DNA of 64,000 bases from Mytilus galloprovincialis (lineage: Eukaryota; Mollusca; Bivalvia; Mytilida; Mytilidae): contig NC_134844.1 in NCBI RefSeq assembly GCF_965363235.1, positions 73,463,497-73,527,496 on the forward strand, in the 5' to 3' direction. Under the pieces are notes generated by a model. That model was given only the letters and a program-made list of their open reading frames with translations, was not told the origin of the DNA and made no database searches. Made by a program: the position numbers and the translations under genes. Of this stretch, positions 44,844-56,001 are shown in pieces; within the stretch, counting starts at the first letter, position 1, and the number at the start of each line of letters is the position of its first letter.

Positions 44844-45811
44844 ATGATAGCAAAATATTGTGAACCATGCAGTGCACGCAGCATGACCCAAACAGCTTCT
44901 CAATGGTGTACCGAATGTGAGAAAACACTGTGTTCTGAATGTACAGAAGCCCACAAAGTCCAAAAAATGTCACGAAGTCACCATTTGGTTGAGATATGTA
45001 AACTACCGAAGAACATTCATCTATCCAATAATTGTTCAATGCATCAACAGTTGCCCATAGACTATTTTTGTGTCGATCATGATATTGTATGTTGTAAGGA
45101 ATGTTTGCCAAAAAATCACAGAGTATGCACGAACGTCACATCAATTGATATTGCATCAAAGAGTTCTAAACAATCAGACTTGTTCCTGTTTTTTAAAGAC
45201 CAGTTGTGCTTTATTTTAGAAACATTAGATATACTAAACACCAATCGAACGGAAAATTTGAGTCGAATAGAACAAGAAGAATCACACATTCGACATCAAA
45301 TAGCGAAAACAAAAGAAAATATCATCCAGCACAGATTCAATTAAAACAAAAAGGAACTGATGGTGTTTCTGCAACAAAAGATGAGATATTTGTAGGAGCT
45401 AAAGGAAAGATACATGTCCTAGATGTATGCGGAAATTTCAAAAGAACAATAAATGCACAAACAGTTGAGCATTGTCCTGGGTTCATTTCCGTTTGCCCAA
45501 ATAGAAACATTTGTTATTCATTCAATCATGAAATTTACTGCATCACGTCAAACGGAAATACAGTATTTACTTATACTTCTCCCAATCTTCGTCAATCAAG
45601 GGATATTCAAATAGATGATGTTGACAATATATACGTCCTTGGACGCGATTCACAAAACATTCATCAACTCACATCTTCTGGGACACTTGAAGACATCTTA
45701 TTAAAAGACTACTTGTGCAAGCCCCTTGCATTCTGTTACAATAAGAAACAATCTAAGATTTATATTGCAAATAATGACGGCAAAACAATATCCGTGTTCA
45801 AAACAAAATAA
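44844..45811 (+). pseudogene. B-box / propeller protein, broken copy B
   Basis: The frame opens like the intact paralog and keeps both B-boxes ('MIAKYCEPCSARSMT', then 'QWCTECEKTLCSECTEAHK') and the start of the coiled coil. It stops at 45344 after 166 codons. Compared with copy A, about 0.7 kb (the rest of the coiled coil and the first propeller blades, A 25.70-26.42 kb) is deleted, and the remaining propeller part (about 45350-45811, ending 'NNDGKTISVFKTK') is in another frame. A short two-B-box protein of 166 residues is still encodable and could act as a truncated partner, but the simplest reading is a pseudogene. Confidence 0.88.
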
Positions 45812-46009
45812 TACCATTTTGAGTGAGTTTGAACTGAAGATTTTGAATGTGTTAATACATTGTATAATCTGAACTACATCATTATATTTTTTGTTAAAAG
45901 TAAATCAATATGTTTGATGGAACAACATGATTCATTTCATATTAAGTTTTGAGGATATTACAGTACTATGCTTGGTGATGTTTTAAATGAAGAGTCGATT
46001 GTTTTTGTG

Positions 46010-46200
46010 ATGAACATTCAGATTCGTCGATAAAAAACCCTGCCAACGCAATGGCTGAAAGAAAATTAAACAGACAAACTACTGTACACAAAACACAACA
46101 TAGAAAACTAAAACTGATCAACAAAACCACACCAGGTGTTCCGGAAGAGAAAGCAGATCCTGTCCACGTGTGCTGTCTGTCATGTTACTGCAATAAAATA
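46010..46200 (-). repeat. Penelope-associated repeat fragment
   Basis: 'CTGCCAACGCAATGGCTGAA', 'GACAAACTACTGTACACA' and 'CCAGGTGTTCCGGAAGAGAA' parallel 1600-1760 and 51650-51800. Confidence 0.6.
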
Positions 46201-46251
46201 CGTTGATGAACTACATCAAGAGATGAGACTTCACAAAATACAAATGTAATT

Positions 46252-46480
46252 CAATTTTGGATGTAACGCGTCTTCTAATTAGCTGAAGTCGATTTGTTTA
46301 TCATATTATAGACACAATCTTGTCATGTGACCATGACGTCGGCAACATTTTTTTCTGATTTATGCCGGTGTAAAATGGAATTAAGAATTAAGTTCTAAAA
46401 AACTGTAATATATTGTCAAGCTATTCGAAATAACATAAAAATATCATGTAGTCATTCCTTAAATAACGGATTGATACTTG
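46252..46480. repeat. MITE-like repeat, related to 51795-52075
   Basis: 'GTAACGCGTCTTCTAATTAG', 'GTGTAAAATGGAATTAAGAA' and 'AGCTATTCGAAATAACATAA' are shared with the 51.8-kb copy, and the segment ends in 'GTAGTCATTCCTTAAATAA'. It is non-coding. Confidence 0.65.
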
Positions 46481-46649
46481 ACTGTTATCTAAAACTAAGA
46501 CATCTCCAAATTCTAGACCGCAGTCATGTCAAATGTTCTAACCTAGAAACTTGACCGTATATTAACCATTGAACTAAGATTTTTATAATAGACGACACTT
46601 TTACCGCTATATGCAACACACACGCGAAAAGTTTCAAAGCGCAGTGAAC

Positions 46650-47060
46650 ATCACATATTGCTGATGCTAGAGCAACACCAACCCCTCTCAAACAAAACTT
46701 AGGATAATCTTATGTGCTTTCGTAAGTGTAAGTAGAGCCTGCTTCACGTGTGACATTCGTCGTGTTGCACATGCTAGTATAAACCCGGTGAAAGTCTTAT
46801 TCGGTAGGTCACATTCGATGAAAGGGGAAAGAGATTGTACTTTGGAAAACAAATATATATTGCCATCTGCGAAACAGTTTCAACTTCCAACCAGAAGAAA
46901 GGATTTTCAACTTCACTATTTGGAACTCTGGGTTTAATAGCTTTTTTTCGAGCAGCAAACCTCTTTCAAGGAAATCTTTATAGGAAAAAACCAGCCGATG
47001 GATATCTTATCAAGTTAGAAATATAAACGCCGTATGCAGGCGCTGCTGGAATGTTGCTAT
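46650..47060 (-). repeat. Penelope-associated repeat fragment
   Basis: 'TATTCGGTAGGTCACATTCG', 'GTCGTGTTGCACATGCTAG' and 'CCGTATGCAGGCGCTGCTGG' match 1770-2045, in the same order. Part of the old element survives with many changes. Confidence 0.65.
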
Positions 47061-47719
47061 AATTGCCTTTTCTCTGACGTATACCCCACATTACATTTTA
47101 TCATTTCTTACTGACGAGGTAAAACGGGACGGACTACATACGAGCATTCCCTTCGTCGTTCTGTTCGTCAATTTGTATGTCCATTATGTGAGTATTTTGC
47201 AGTTTTTGCACTCTTCATATCAAGTTGTTTGATAATTTGGCACCCATTCAAACCATTAGATATTCCACATCGGGTTTAAGATTTGTTCAGGTTGAGTATA
47301 TTATGCTGCTGATATTACGACTTTTAGAAACCTGTTTTGAGAAGAAGTTACACAATACCCTTAGAATGTTTGTTTCTTAAAGAGTCTAAACATGCGACTT
47401 GGTAGGTGTAACAGTCGTATAATGCGTCTTAAATGAGCGATACAATATGGTTAAAACCCCGTTTAGCCCCCCTTTCCCCCCAAATGCACCATATGTTTAA
47501 ATGAGATAAGTCAAATACTTAAATAAGGCATTTTTCGCTTAGATTTATGTTGAAAATATTTCGTCGTTAAATGTATTCTATTTATTCATATATTGGTACT
47601 AATGCAATGGAGTATGTTTGCCTAGTTTATAAAACAATACACAACAAATTCGTAATTAAGTTGACAATACTCGTTCTACTTGAATGTAAACATATTTCTT
47701 ATTTTACAAACGATAACCC

Positions 47720-47812
47720 AGTCCCTGTGTAACATGTGTAATAAGTACTATACAATTGATAAAGAAGAGGTGTTATCAGTCCTATTTGTACGTAACCCAA
47801 ATTCGATCTCAG
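47720..47812 (+). other. Orphan leader-like exon
   Basis: 'GTTATCAGTCC' and 'CGATCTCAG' precede a GTAAGG donor at 47813. Downstream 'GTTTATTTATCAGAACAAC' and 'GGAAAACGGTTTT' match the post-donor sequence at 24662 and 44502. No B-box coding exon follows; the next gene-like sequence is the UGT pseudogene at 49651. Confidence 0.45.
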
Positions 47813-47944
47813 GTAAGGTTTATTTATCAGAACAACTACTTTTAAAATCAAAAACAACTTTAAATTTATAAAACGGAAAACGGTTTTATTATTCATTTTT
47901 TAGGAATTGATTTGATTTTAAATTCTGAATTTGATGATATTTTC

Positions 47945-48112
47945 TTTTGAACCCCTCATCACCTTTTTTTTTTGCTTATTTCGTCAACAAAAAGAGTATC
48001 AAATAGATTGTACTTCTGTTTGTTATATCTTTTGAACCCCTTACACCTCTTTTTTGCTTATTTCGTCAACAAAAAGAGTATCCAATAGATTGTATTTCTG
48101 TTCGTTATATCT
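47945..48112 (+). repeat. 84-bp tandem duplication
   Basis: The unit from 'CTTTTGAACCCC' through 'TTCGTCAACAAAAAGAGTAT' and 'AGATTGTA' to 'GTTATAT' is present at 47945 and 48029 with only a few differences. Confidence 0.88.
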
Positions 48113-48189
48113 TTTATGTATTTCGTTATCTTGATTGTTCATGTATTTTTTTGTACTGTATTCCAGTCATGTTATTTTCGCGATTTTTT

Positions 48190-48500
48190 TTAAACATTAC
48201 TATTTAGAGCGAGGTTTGGCTAGCCATACAACCAGTTTCAACTCATCATTTTTTTTCTTAAGGTCTGTACCAAGTCAGAAATATGGCAGTTGTTATCAAA
48301 TAGTTAGTTTCTATGAATGTTGCATTTGCGTTTGTTTATGTTGCAGTTAAGTGTTTTTGATGTTCCGTTTTTTCTTGTTATAGTTGATGTGTTTCCTTGC
48401 TTTTAGTTTGTAACTCGGATTTTTTCTCCCAAACGATTTATGATTTTGGATAGCGGAATACTACTTTTGCCTTTATTTGTCAGCCGTCGCTATGGCCATG
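48190..48500 (+). repeat. Interspersed repeat copy
   Basis: 'GCGAGGTTTGGCTAGCCATA', 'GGTCTGTACCAAGTCAGAAA', 'TATGGCAGTTGTTATCAAAT', 'TTCCGTTTTTTCTTGTTATA' and 'GGATAGCGGAATACTACTTT' form a copy of the family also seen at 27300-27450 and 54690-55010. Confidence 0.62.
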
Positions 48501-48659
48501 GCTATGCTAGTCTTGTGTGTTTTATTTAATTTTTAGCTCATTTATATGTATTGGTGTGTCGACCATTTTTCTAGATCAGTATACATCGGATAGCGGGATT
48601 GCTCTATCAAATCATCTTTATTTCATGCTGCATATACTTGAATTCTGCATGATCATTGT

Positions 48660-48790
48660 GTTCATTCAGTTCTAAGAAACAAATTATTGATGAGTTAAGC
48701 CTTTTTCAACTGATTTTTATAGTTTGTTTTTATGTAGTATTGCTACGTTTGTACACTACTTTCCCAGTTTAGTGGAGGATTAAACTAAAC
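48660..48790 (+). repeat. SINE-like family, extended 5' part
   Basis: 'GAGTTAAGCCTTTTTCAACT', 'GATTTTTATAGTTTGTTTT' and 'CACTACTTTCCCAG' are the complement of the far end of the reverse copy at 36400-36465. Confidence 0.6.
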
Positions 48791-49650
48791 TGACCCACTG
48801 AAGCGGTTATTTATCATAATGTAAAAGTCCGTAGGCAGACATATCACCCCTGGCATACTCGAAAGCAATGTTTAGATTTGGAGCAGATTTGTATTTCCTC
48901 TTACTTATAAATGTCGTGTGCTAGGTGGAAAGGAATTCAATTCAAATTCCCAAGTCTTTGATTTGACCGGGTTTTGGTTCTATTACGAGAACTTTCGAAA
49001 CCAACGAGACAATAACACGCAAATCTCGGGACAACGTAGGTGATACAGACACCAAATTAACGCAGATGCCGAATGACATCTGGAGGTTGATAGTCTTCAA
49101 TACTGATATCAACTTAAAGCAGGAACCTGCAGGAATAAACGTATTAATGGGAAAATAATCAAAACGAGAGCATCAGTTAGAATTATTGTCATTGGTTGCA
49201 ATGTTAAAGATGGTTGATTTTTTTTTTAATTTTACTTACAATAATGAAACGTGTTGTAGTACTATCAAATTTGATAAAAGACACTTAATAGATCGAAGTG
49301 ACGAATATTTATAAAAAAATACTTCATTTGAAACCGCTATCCACTCTATACAAATACAAAGATGTACATAAAAACAGTAACAAAAAGTACCATTAAAACA
49401 ATTGTTACCACCAAAGACTGAAAGTGAATTTTATATAAACACATTTCGTTTTTTTCGTTTCAGTTATTTCGTTTGCAACAGAGAGGTCAAGTTGTTGGCA
49501 TTATATATTCACACACCACAAGTTAAACTTTACAAAATAATGTCTGAACAGGATAAAAGTTAAACGAATGATCAAAATAAGTTGATACATGAAAAATAAG
49601 AGAAATACTTTATTACGTATTTTACAACTGTCTTTATTTGGTAAACAAAA
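48791..49650. other. Stretch without a supported gene
   Basis: AT-rich sequence upstream of the UGT pseudogene. No exon, promoter element or repeat end was recognised. Confidence 0.5.
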
Positions 49651-51158
49651 ATGATTAAAATACTTTTACTTTTTATGTCTTTAAGTAACCACAATAATTT
49701 ACACGTACACGCAGAAAAGTTCATTGCGATAATGGCACAGTCAAAGAGTCACATGTTACCAATGATTGCAATATCGAAGGAGTTAGAGAAGTAAAATCAT
49801 TCAGTAACATTTGTTGTGGCATCAAGGATGAAAACTGACTTGATAAATGATGGATTTAATATTTCAACCATTATTGCAAAGAGTCTTGATCAATTTTATT
49901 TCGAAGACATTATAAGAGAGATGGTAGAAACGATGATGTCAGGAGCTAAAATAAGAGCATTGGCCGAGTGGTTGAAAGGGACCAACGCACTCTGTCATGG
50001 ATATTTAAATGATACGGTGCATGCGCAAGTACTAGCCGCCCACCATTTTGATTATGCCATTGTGGACTATGCACCTACTCTTTGTTTCTCTATCATGGCG
50101 TACAAATTAAACTGCCGTTTATTTCTTTAGGGGCCTTTATTGACCCTTCAGTGAACAGAGTGCCATTAAACCCATCATTCATGCCAACCCTGTTTTCTAG
50201 TTTTACTGATAAAATGACTTTCAGAGAAAGAATTATAAATACTGCCAGATATTTAATATTGTTACTACGTCCATCGGTACCTTCTTTTGAGAATTTATCA
50301 GAACGATATGTACCAGAAAAACAAAGTGTTTCTAATGAGAAAATAAAACAAATGTCCTTAATGTATATTGCTGATAATGATATGTTGTTAGAATTTCCAC
50401 ATCCGGTCCCGTCGAATGTCATCATGTGTGGTGGACTAGCTGCAGCACCTCCGATTCAGTTACCTGACAAACTAAATGATTTTGTTGAAAACTCATCAGA
50501 TGGCATCGTAGTTGTGTCATTCGGAAGCATTATCAAGACTCTTCCTTCGGAAACACTCAGCAAAATGCTCGAAGCGTTTAATATGGTAACGAACTTAAAT
50601 TTCGTAGTTGCCACAGGAAAAGAGGTCAAGTATGTGCAAAATGTGTTGATGTTGCCATGGATACCACAAAATGACTTATTAGGACATTCGAAAACTAAGT
50701 TATTCATCACTCATGGAGGTAAAAGTAGTGTTTTCGAGGCTCTACACCATGGCATACCAATGATAGTTTTTCCAATTGGCGTCGACCAGCCAGCAAATGC
50801 TGCGGTCATTACATCCAAACATTATGGAATAACTATGGACTTTTATCATTTTACAATTCAAGTCTTAGTAGAAAATATCAAAAATATTGCCTTCAATGAC
50901 CAATTTAAATCGAACATAATGAGAGCTTCTGCCATTTTTCATGGCCGTCCACAAACTCCGTCTGAACGAACTGCGTACTGGATTAATTTAGTTACCAAAT
51001 ATGGTAACGAACACTTTCGACATTCTTCTTTAGATATGCCTTGGTATTCATTCTTCCTTATAGACATAATTATTACCTTTATCACAATAGGATTTTCATC
51101 AGTGATGTGTCTACAATGGATTTGTTGTAGAGCTAAAAGAAAACACAAACAGGAGTAA
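49651..51158 (+). pseudogene. UDP-glycosyltransferase (UGT, family 1) pseudogene
   Basis: Functional relatives move sugars from UDP-sugars onto small lipophilic molecules in the ER. The ATG at 49651 starts a signal-peptide-like 'MIKILLLFMSLS' followed by 'AEKFIAIMAQSKSHMLPMIA'. A TAA at 49792-49794 interrupts 'KELEK'; the same frame resumes 'NHSVTFVVASRMKTDL'. One base-level frameshift lies near 50110-50125, after 'TLCFSIMAYKL' and before 'PFISLGAFIDPS'. The UGT signature is clear near 50650-50810 ('LPWIPQNDLLGHSKTKLFIT', 'HGGKSSVFEALHHGIPM', 'GVDQPANA'), with K where most UGTs have Q/N after HGG. It ends in a membrane segment and a KHKQE tail, a KxKxx ER-retention motif. The total is about 500 codons, near full length. 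Two lesions and otherwise good conservation suggest recent loss. Confidence 0.9.
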
Positions 51159-51600
51159 CGTGAACAAATGAATATCGTTTTCCAGAACAGAAGTGCAAAA
51201 TGATGAAATGATTTTACATACTTTGGGAATCAAATATTCAAGATATAAGGTCACAAAGAATAAGTTACTTTAGTTTTAAAAAGTTATCGAAGACAGATAA
51301 CTATCAATATTAGTTTATCTTGTTATCTTTACATGTGTGTTCTATGTACGTAAAAGATTGTTGCAGCAATTATAAATTGGATACAATGTCCCAATGGCAT
51401 GGTTAATCCCTTTGTTTAATTTTTGTTTTAACATTTTTGGTATATAAAATAAAATCAGACGGTCTTAGATTCCCGACGGTCCTATCAATTCGATAAAGTT
51501 AATCAATCTTGCAATGATGTTCAATAAAGAATTTAATCTTGAAAAAGAACGTATTCATCTTTTACAGAGTATGCATCCTGATATTAAATAATTTAATATT
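51159..51600. other. 3' flank of the UGT pseudogene
   Basis: It contains AATAAA-like sites ('ATAAAATAAAATC' near 51445 and 'AATAAAG' near 51525). No gene is seen. Confidence 0.45.
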
Positions 51601-51604
51601 GGAT

Positions 51605-51800
51605 GTAAAAGAGGGACAAAAGATACCAAAGGGACAGTCAAACTCGTAAATCTAAAACAAACTGACAACGCCATGGCTAAAAATGAAAAAGACAAACAGA
51701 AAAACAATAGTACACATGACACAACATAGAAAACTAAAGAATAAACAACACGAACCCCACCAAAAACTAGGGGTGATCTCAGGTGCTCCGGAAGGGTAAC
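51605..51800 (-). repeat. Penelope-associated repeat fragment
   Basis: 'AAAGATACCAAAGGGACAGT', 'CTGACAACGCCATGGCTAAA' and 'GGGGTGATCTCAGGTGCTCC' match 1565-1745 closely. Confidence 0.68.
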
Positions 51801-52075
51801 GCGTCTTCCGATTGGCTGACGTTATTGTGTTATCAGCCCATGGTCATAATTTAGTCATAGACGCTTTTTATGGTTTTCTACGGTTTAAAATGGAATTTAG
51901 AATTAAATTATAAGAAATGACTGTAATATTTTTATCTGTCTATTCGAAATAACATAACAATATGGTGAACACTGTTAAATAACCCGCTACGCGCTTTATT
52001 CAGTGTGCACCAAATTTTGTATGTTATTTTTTTTTATAGACAGAAAAAATATTACAGTCATTCCTTAAATAATCT
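51795..52075. repeat. Hairpin-forming MITE-like repeat
   Basis: The segment at 51915-51965 ('AAATGACTGTAATATTTTTA', then 'CTGTCTATTCGAAATAACAT') is inverted at 52018-52068 ('TATGTTATTTTTTTTTATAG', then 'ACAG' and 'AATATTACAGTCATTCC'). The loop holds 'CCGCTACGCGCTTTATTC'. A related piece lies at 46252-46480. Confidence 0.65.
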
Positions 52076-54040
52076 ATACTCTTGTCTATGTTTTTTTAAT
52101 ATAACTACATAAATAACATAAAATTAAGTAAACGAAACTCATAGTAAATAAATATGTTTTTTTTTCTTAATTTCCTTTTGTCTTTCTGTATGACAATTTT
52201 TGAACTCAAGATTATTTTGTATCAGTGAGTAAATAAGTCATAAGAGAGACGTCCTTGATCTGGATAAAAGCTATTAACAGATAATCTTTCATAGCTGTAA
52301 TGTTTATCTTATAACAAGGATATCTGCCTTTAGTGAGAATAAATGTTTTCAGAACCATAAATACTCTATAAATAATATACAAGAAAGTAAGTGTTTTATA
52401 GCACCATTGTTACATGGTAACATGATTTCCCTTTTAATGAATATCAACATAAAGTTAATCAAGTTCAAACATACCTCTAGGTGGTTAATCGAAAACTGGT
52501 GAATGTGAAGCAATAGTAGTAGATTATCGATGATCTAGTCTCTTAATCCATTAGGGAAAATGTAGCCATACTTTAAACAATTGTTTATTTCTGTGTCATT
52601 TGGTCTCTTGTGGGGAGTTGTCTTATTAGCAATAATACCAATTCTTCTTTTTCCTATTATTATTTTTGTTTAATTTTTGTTAAAATCTAAAATCTAACAA
52701 AAAATAACAAATAATTTATAGAAAACATCGTTTATAGAATTTCAATGCTGGTATCTTTGGACTTATTTAAGGTCGAGGCGAAATGAAGTATAATATTTTT
52801 CTGTTTTAGTGCAGACCATGATAGCTTGGTAGGTGTCTTTTGTTATGTTGTTTAGTATTGCTGTGTGGCTGTTTCTTTGAAATATTAATTACACATATAC
52901 AAAAAAAATATTATATACATCGTCATTTCATGATATTCTGTGTAATTTGTTGATATGAATTAATTAACTAAATACTGTTCTTGCTATGGAAAACGTCTGT
53001 TAAGTTGGTCTGTGTCAATATAACCACATGCGCTTTGCACATAATTAACAGTTAAAATTCAGCAAACGTTCACATATTCCCTATTTTGTTTGCAACAATC
53101 TAATCAGTAGCGACCGATACCAAAATTTAAAAAAAAAAAACAAATTTAGAACGTCGAACATCACAAAACCGCATTGCAATTCAAAGAACAACAAAAACTG
53201 GCGTCATGCATTTGTGTCAATCGACATTTCATGTTTCATTCGCCCTATAGATTTTATATTTCATTTGCCAAAATAATAAAAAAAAATCCTTCGCAAGAAT
53301 TGTGTCACGGGTAATATAAACACGTGAGAAACATTAGTATCATAAACTCTTTGATAAACTAAAGTTGAAACAGCTATTCCCCTGTCTGCCATCGCTAACC
53401 TGCTCTCCTATGCACATTTGGGATTTCCAAGAGGATGAGTAATTCTAAAAATTTCGAAAACTATTAACAACATTACGAAAAATGACATTAAAACTTTTAT
53501 TGAGGATAAATACGTTAAGAAGTATTGATGGCAGATGTACATGTACATAAACATATTGTCCATCCTTGCTGGGTAGTTGTAAGTAACCATCTATAATGCA
53601 CTGTGACTGTGCGTCTGAAAGTCTTGAATTCCAATTGTCTGCTTTCTTTGTATTAAATCTGTACAGTATATTTTACAAAACGAATGTCACCTTACATCTA
53701 TTGAAAATGGCACAAACGTAAGATCTGTTAAGTACAGAGCGCACTTTGTTTTAGTTCAAAACGGATAAGAGTTTTAGGTCATATACCACTTGTTGAACCC
53801 GCTCCGATCCTACACGACGGTATGACAATCAACCAGGAAGAACCAGCGGTGTTCCATTTCCTGGTTATTAACTCGAGGTAAAACTAATGCATTTTTGGTT
53901 GTTAAACTTGGTATCTAATAGATTGTGAATAAATAATTCAAAAATTTAAAGTTTATCAAAGTTCAAGATCTTCTGATTGGAGATTTTCTCTTAATTATTA
54001 TATTAATCGAACTTCCTTTATTAAACATTCACTTCTGGTC
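52076..54040. other. Stretch with no gene except the receptor's upstream region
   Basis: AT-rich. A SINE-like tail piece is at 52570-52650 ('GTGTCATTTGGTCTCTTGTG'). Near 53875 'AACTCGAGGTAAAACT' could be a donor of an untranslated first exon for the receptor gene, whose ATG follows an acceptor-like 'TTCTGGTCAATAG'. This is only suggestive. Confidence 0.45.
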
Positions 54041-54049
54041 AATAGAAAG

Positions 54050-55996
54050 ATGGCAAACGCTTCAATGTCTAATGTTTCTGAATTTACATCAAATTATGGT
54101 GTTCACATTTCAAACAAAACAACAAAAATCAATGCGCCACGAGATGGATACGACCTGCCTCTATTTGGTCTGGAAAACCATCACTTTGCATCCTTACATT
54201 TGACTGCACTTTCATGCATAAGTATCAGTCTAACGTTCTCGGTTTTTGTTCTGGCTTTATCTTTCCGAAACTCAAATCACCGATTTTTAAGCTGGACCAA
54301 AAGCGAGCGACTTGTAGTTTACATGGCCATTTGCGATGGTGTTTTTAATCTGACTCATTCATTGGAACATTTGCAGATATACATAACAAAGGACCATGTG
54401 CGACCACGTGAACTTTGTATGTTTTACTCCTTCGTCATTGGAGAGTTCATATCCGCACAAATGGTCATGGTCAATGCGGTCTCTATAAATGTCTTCAGTA
54501 TGATAAACATGAGAAAAGACATACATTTGGGAAAATATGACTGGAAGCTGTTGTTGTACACTTTTGGTATACCATTTGTTGTTCATCTGGCATCAGCATT
54601 TTTCGGGAAGCTGGGTATAACAGGAATTTCGTGAGTATATAAAATACTATTATTACTATAGCACAATTTTGACTGCTGCATTATTGACATTTGGATTTAT
54701 GAGTTTTGAACAGCGATATACTACTGCTGCCTTTTTTTTGGACCTATTATGTCTGTTCGTTTTGATCACGCATTGTTGTCAAAATAATCGAATTGATGCA
54801 ATTGTCATGCAAGTGAAAGTTTTAGCTAGCTAAAAAACCAGGTTCAACACACCATTTTCTTCATAAGAAAATGCTTACACTAAGTGAGGAATATGACAGT
54901 TGTTTTCAATTCGTTTGATGAGTTTTGGCTTTTGATTTTGCCATTTGATTACAGACTTTCCGTTTTGAATTTTCCTTGGAATTCAGCATTTTTGTGATTT
55001 TACTTAGTACGTCAGAGATATTAAAGAGTCAAGTTGATAAACATCATATTATTTTGTAGAATTTATGACCCTCAATTCTTCGTCTAAAACTCATTGATCT
55101 TTGATAATGAAAAGTGAAACAATAACATGATTGTATTGTTTTAAGTTTTGGAACTTTTGTTTTATTTAAAAAATAACGTCTCATTAAGTAATAATGTTTT
55201 TGATATTTGGAATCCATTTTTTTTTTATAAAGAATGTGTCGATAAAATTTGCTAAACATTAAATTTGGTATTTCGGTCGTGTTCTGCGAACGACTATCTC
55301 AAAGTCCAGATTCAACAGTACACTGATGTTAAGTGGTTGTCACTTAATATTGTGCAAAGCTATTTAATGCAATAAAAATGTACCAGTTAGAAGGATTTTT
55401 TTTAACGATTACTGACATGATGCTGTATAAAACAAGGGGAAAAAAAAAAAAAAAAAAAAAACTCGAAAACAGATGCATTTACAAATGTATGTTCAAGAAA
55501 ATGAAAAAAAATTTTAATATTCACTAAGCAAGATTTTTGCTGAATGCTTTAATTTTGAGACTTAATTTTATATTTTTATCATCATCAAGCAAGATTTTAT
55601 TATTTCAATTACAGATGTCATTTCGATGCCATTAAAGGAGTGGATTTATTGGTATTTTACTCCACGATGCTTACATTCATTGTAATCGTCGTTAATAGCG
55701 TACTTTATATTGCCACGTGGATTAGAATTTACAAGGAAAGTAAAGAATTGGTAAACACACTAGGACCTGCTGCTCAGTCGATAAAATGTGTCCACAAAAC
55801 TGCAAGGAATATGTCACTTTTTGTCGCTGTATTTTTTATCCAATGGTTTCCCCTGGCTGTGTTCTCCATAACTGCCCTACTTGGACACATACCGGAAGTA
55901 ATTATGTACATGGCTATATCCTTCACTAATATCGGAGGAGTTCTGAATGGACTGGTTTTTATCATCATCAAGCGGCGAAAAGAACATCATAAATGA
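54050..55996 (+). CDS. Seven-helix receptor, cAMP-receptor/GPR157-like (two exons)
   Basis: Exon 1 is 54050-54630 and exon 2 is 55615-55996. The junction is a canonical GTGAGT donor at 54631 and a 'TTTCAATTACAG' acceptor at 55614; it splits a serine codon (TC|A) and gives 320 residues plus stop. The N-terminal tail carries several N-x-S/T glycosylation sites and no obvious signal peptide. Seven hydrophobic segments can be drawn, four or five in exon 1 ('LHLTALSCISISLTFSVFVL', 'LVVYMAICDGVFNLTHSLEH', 'FYSFVIGEFISAQMVMVNAV', 'LLLYTFGIPFVVHLASAFF') and the rest in exon 2 ('LLVFYSTMLTFIVIVVNSVL', 'MSLFVAVFFIQWFPLAVFSI', 'YMAISFTNIGGVLNGLVFII'). A conserved-type cysteine pair (C before helix 3, C at 'SCHFDA') is present. 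The layout resembles the cAMP-receptor-like/GPR157/TMEM116 group rather than class A, as there is no DRY motif. The C-terminal tail is very short ('KRRKEHHK'). The ligand is unknown. Confidence 0.75.
54690..55010 (+). repeat. Interspersed repeat within the receptor intron
   Basis: 'GAGTTTTGAACAGCGATATA', 'GTTTTAGCTAGCTAAAAAAC', 'GAGGAATATGACAGTTGTTT' and 'GATTTTGCCATTTGATTACA' match the family at 27300-27450 and 48190-48480. A pure A-run lies at about 55440-55460, further along the intron. Confidence 0.62.
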
Positions 55997-56001
55997 ACAT
56001 T

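Larger units (their letters stand above)
37688..45811 (+). repeat. Large duplication, copy B (compact version of copy A)
   Basis: 37690-42330 matches 1-4710, about 42333-42362 matches 6881-6922, and 42362-45811 matches 22729-26997. The 2.2-kb TA-flanked element and the 15.8-kb stretch with the piggyBac/CACTA/DIRS nest are absent, so the blocks abut. The join to the right block falls at ATTA (about 42359-42362), a microhomology also seen at both A breakpoints. Confidence 0.92.

Noticed and set aside
37688-45811. Copy B as a mis-assembled second haplotype of copy A
   Set aside because: Not excluded, but B lies 37 kb away with the intact B-box gene and unique sequence between, has its own rearrangements, and differs by many substitutions; a true duplication is simpler.
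50093-50425. 110-codon minus-strand frame
   Set aside because: It is a shadow of the UGT coding sequence.
55440-55460. Retrocopy poly(A) tail in the receptor intron
   Set aside because: The A-run has no attached retrocopy body or target duplication that I can see; treated as a simple repeat.
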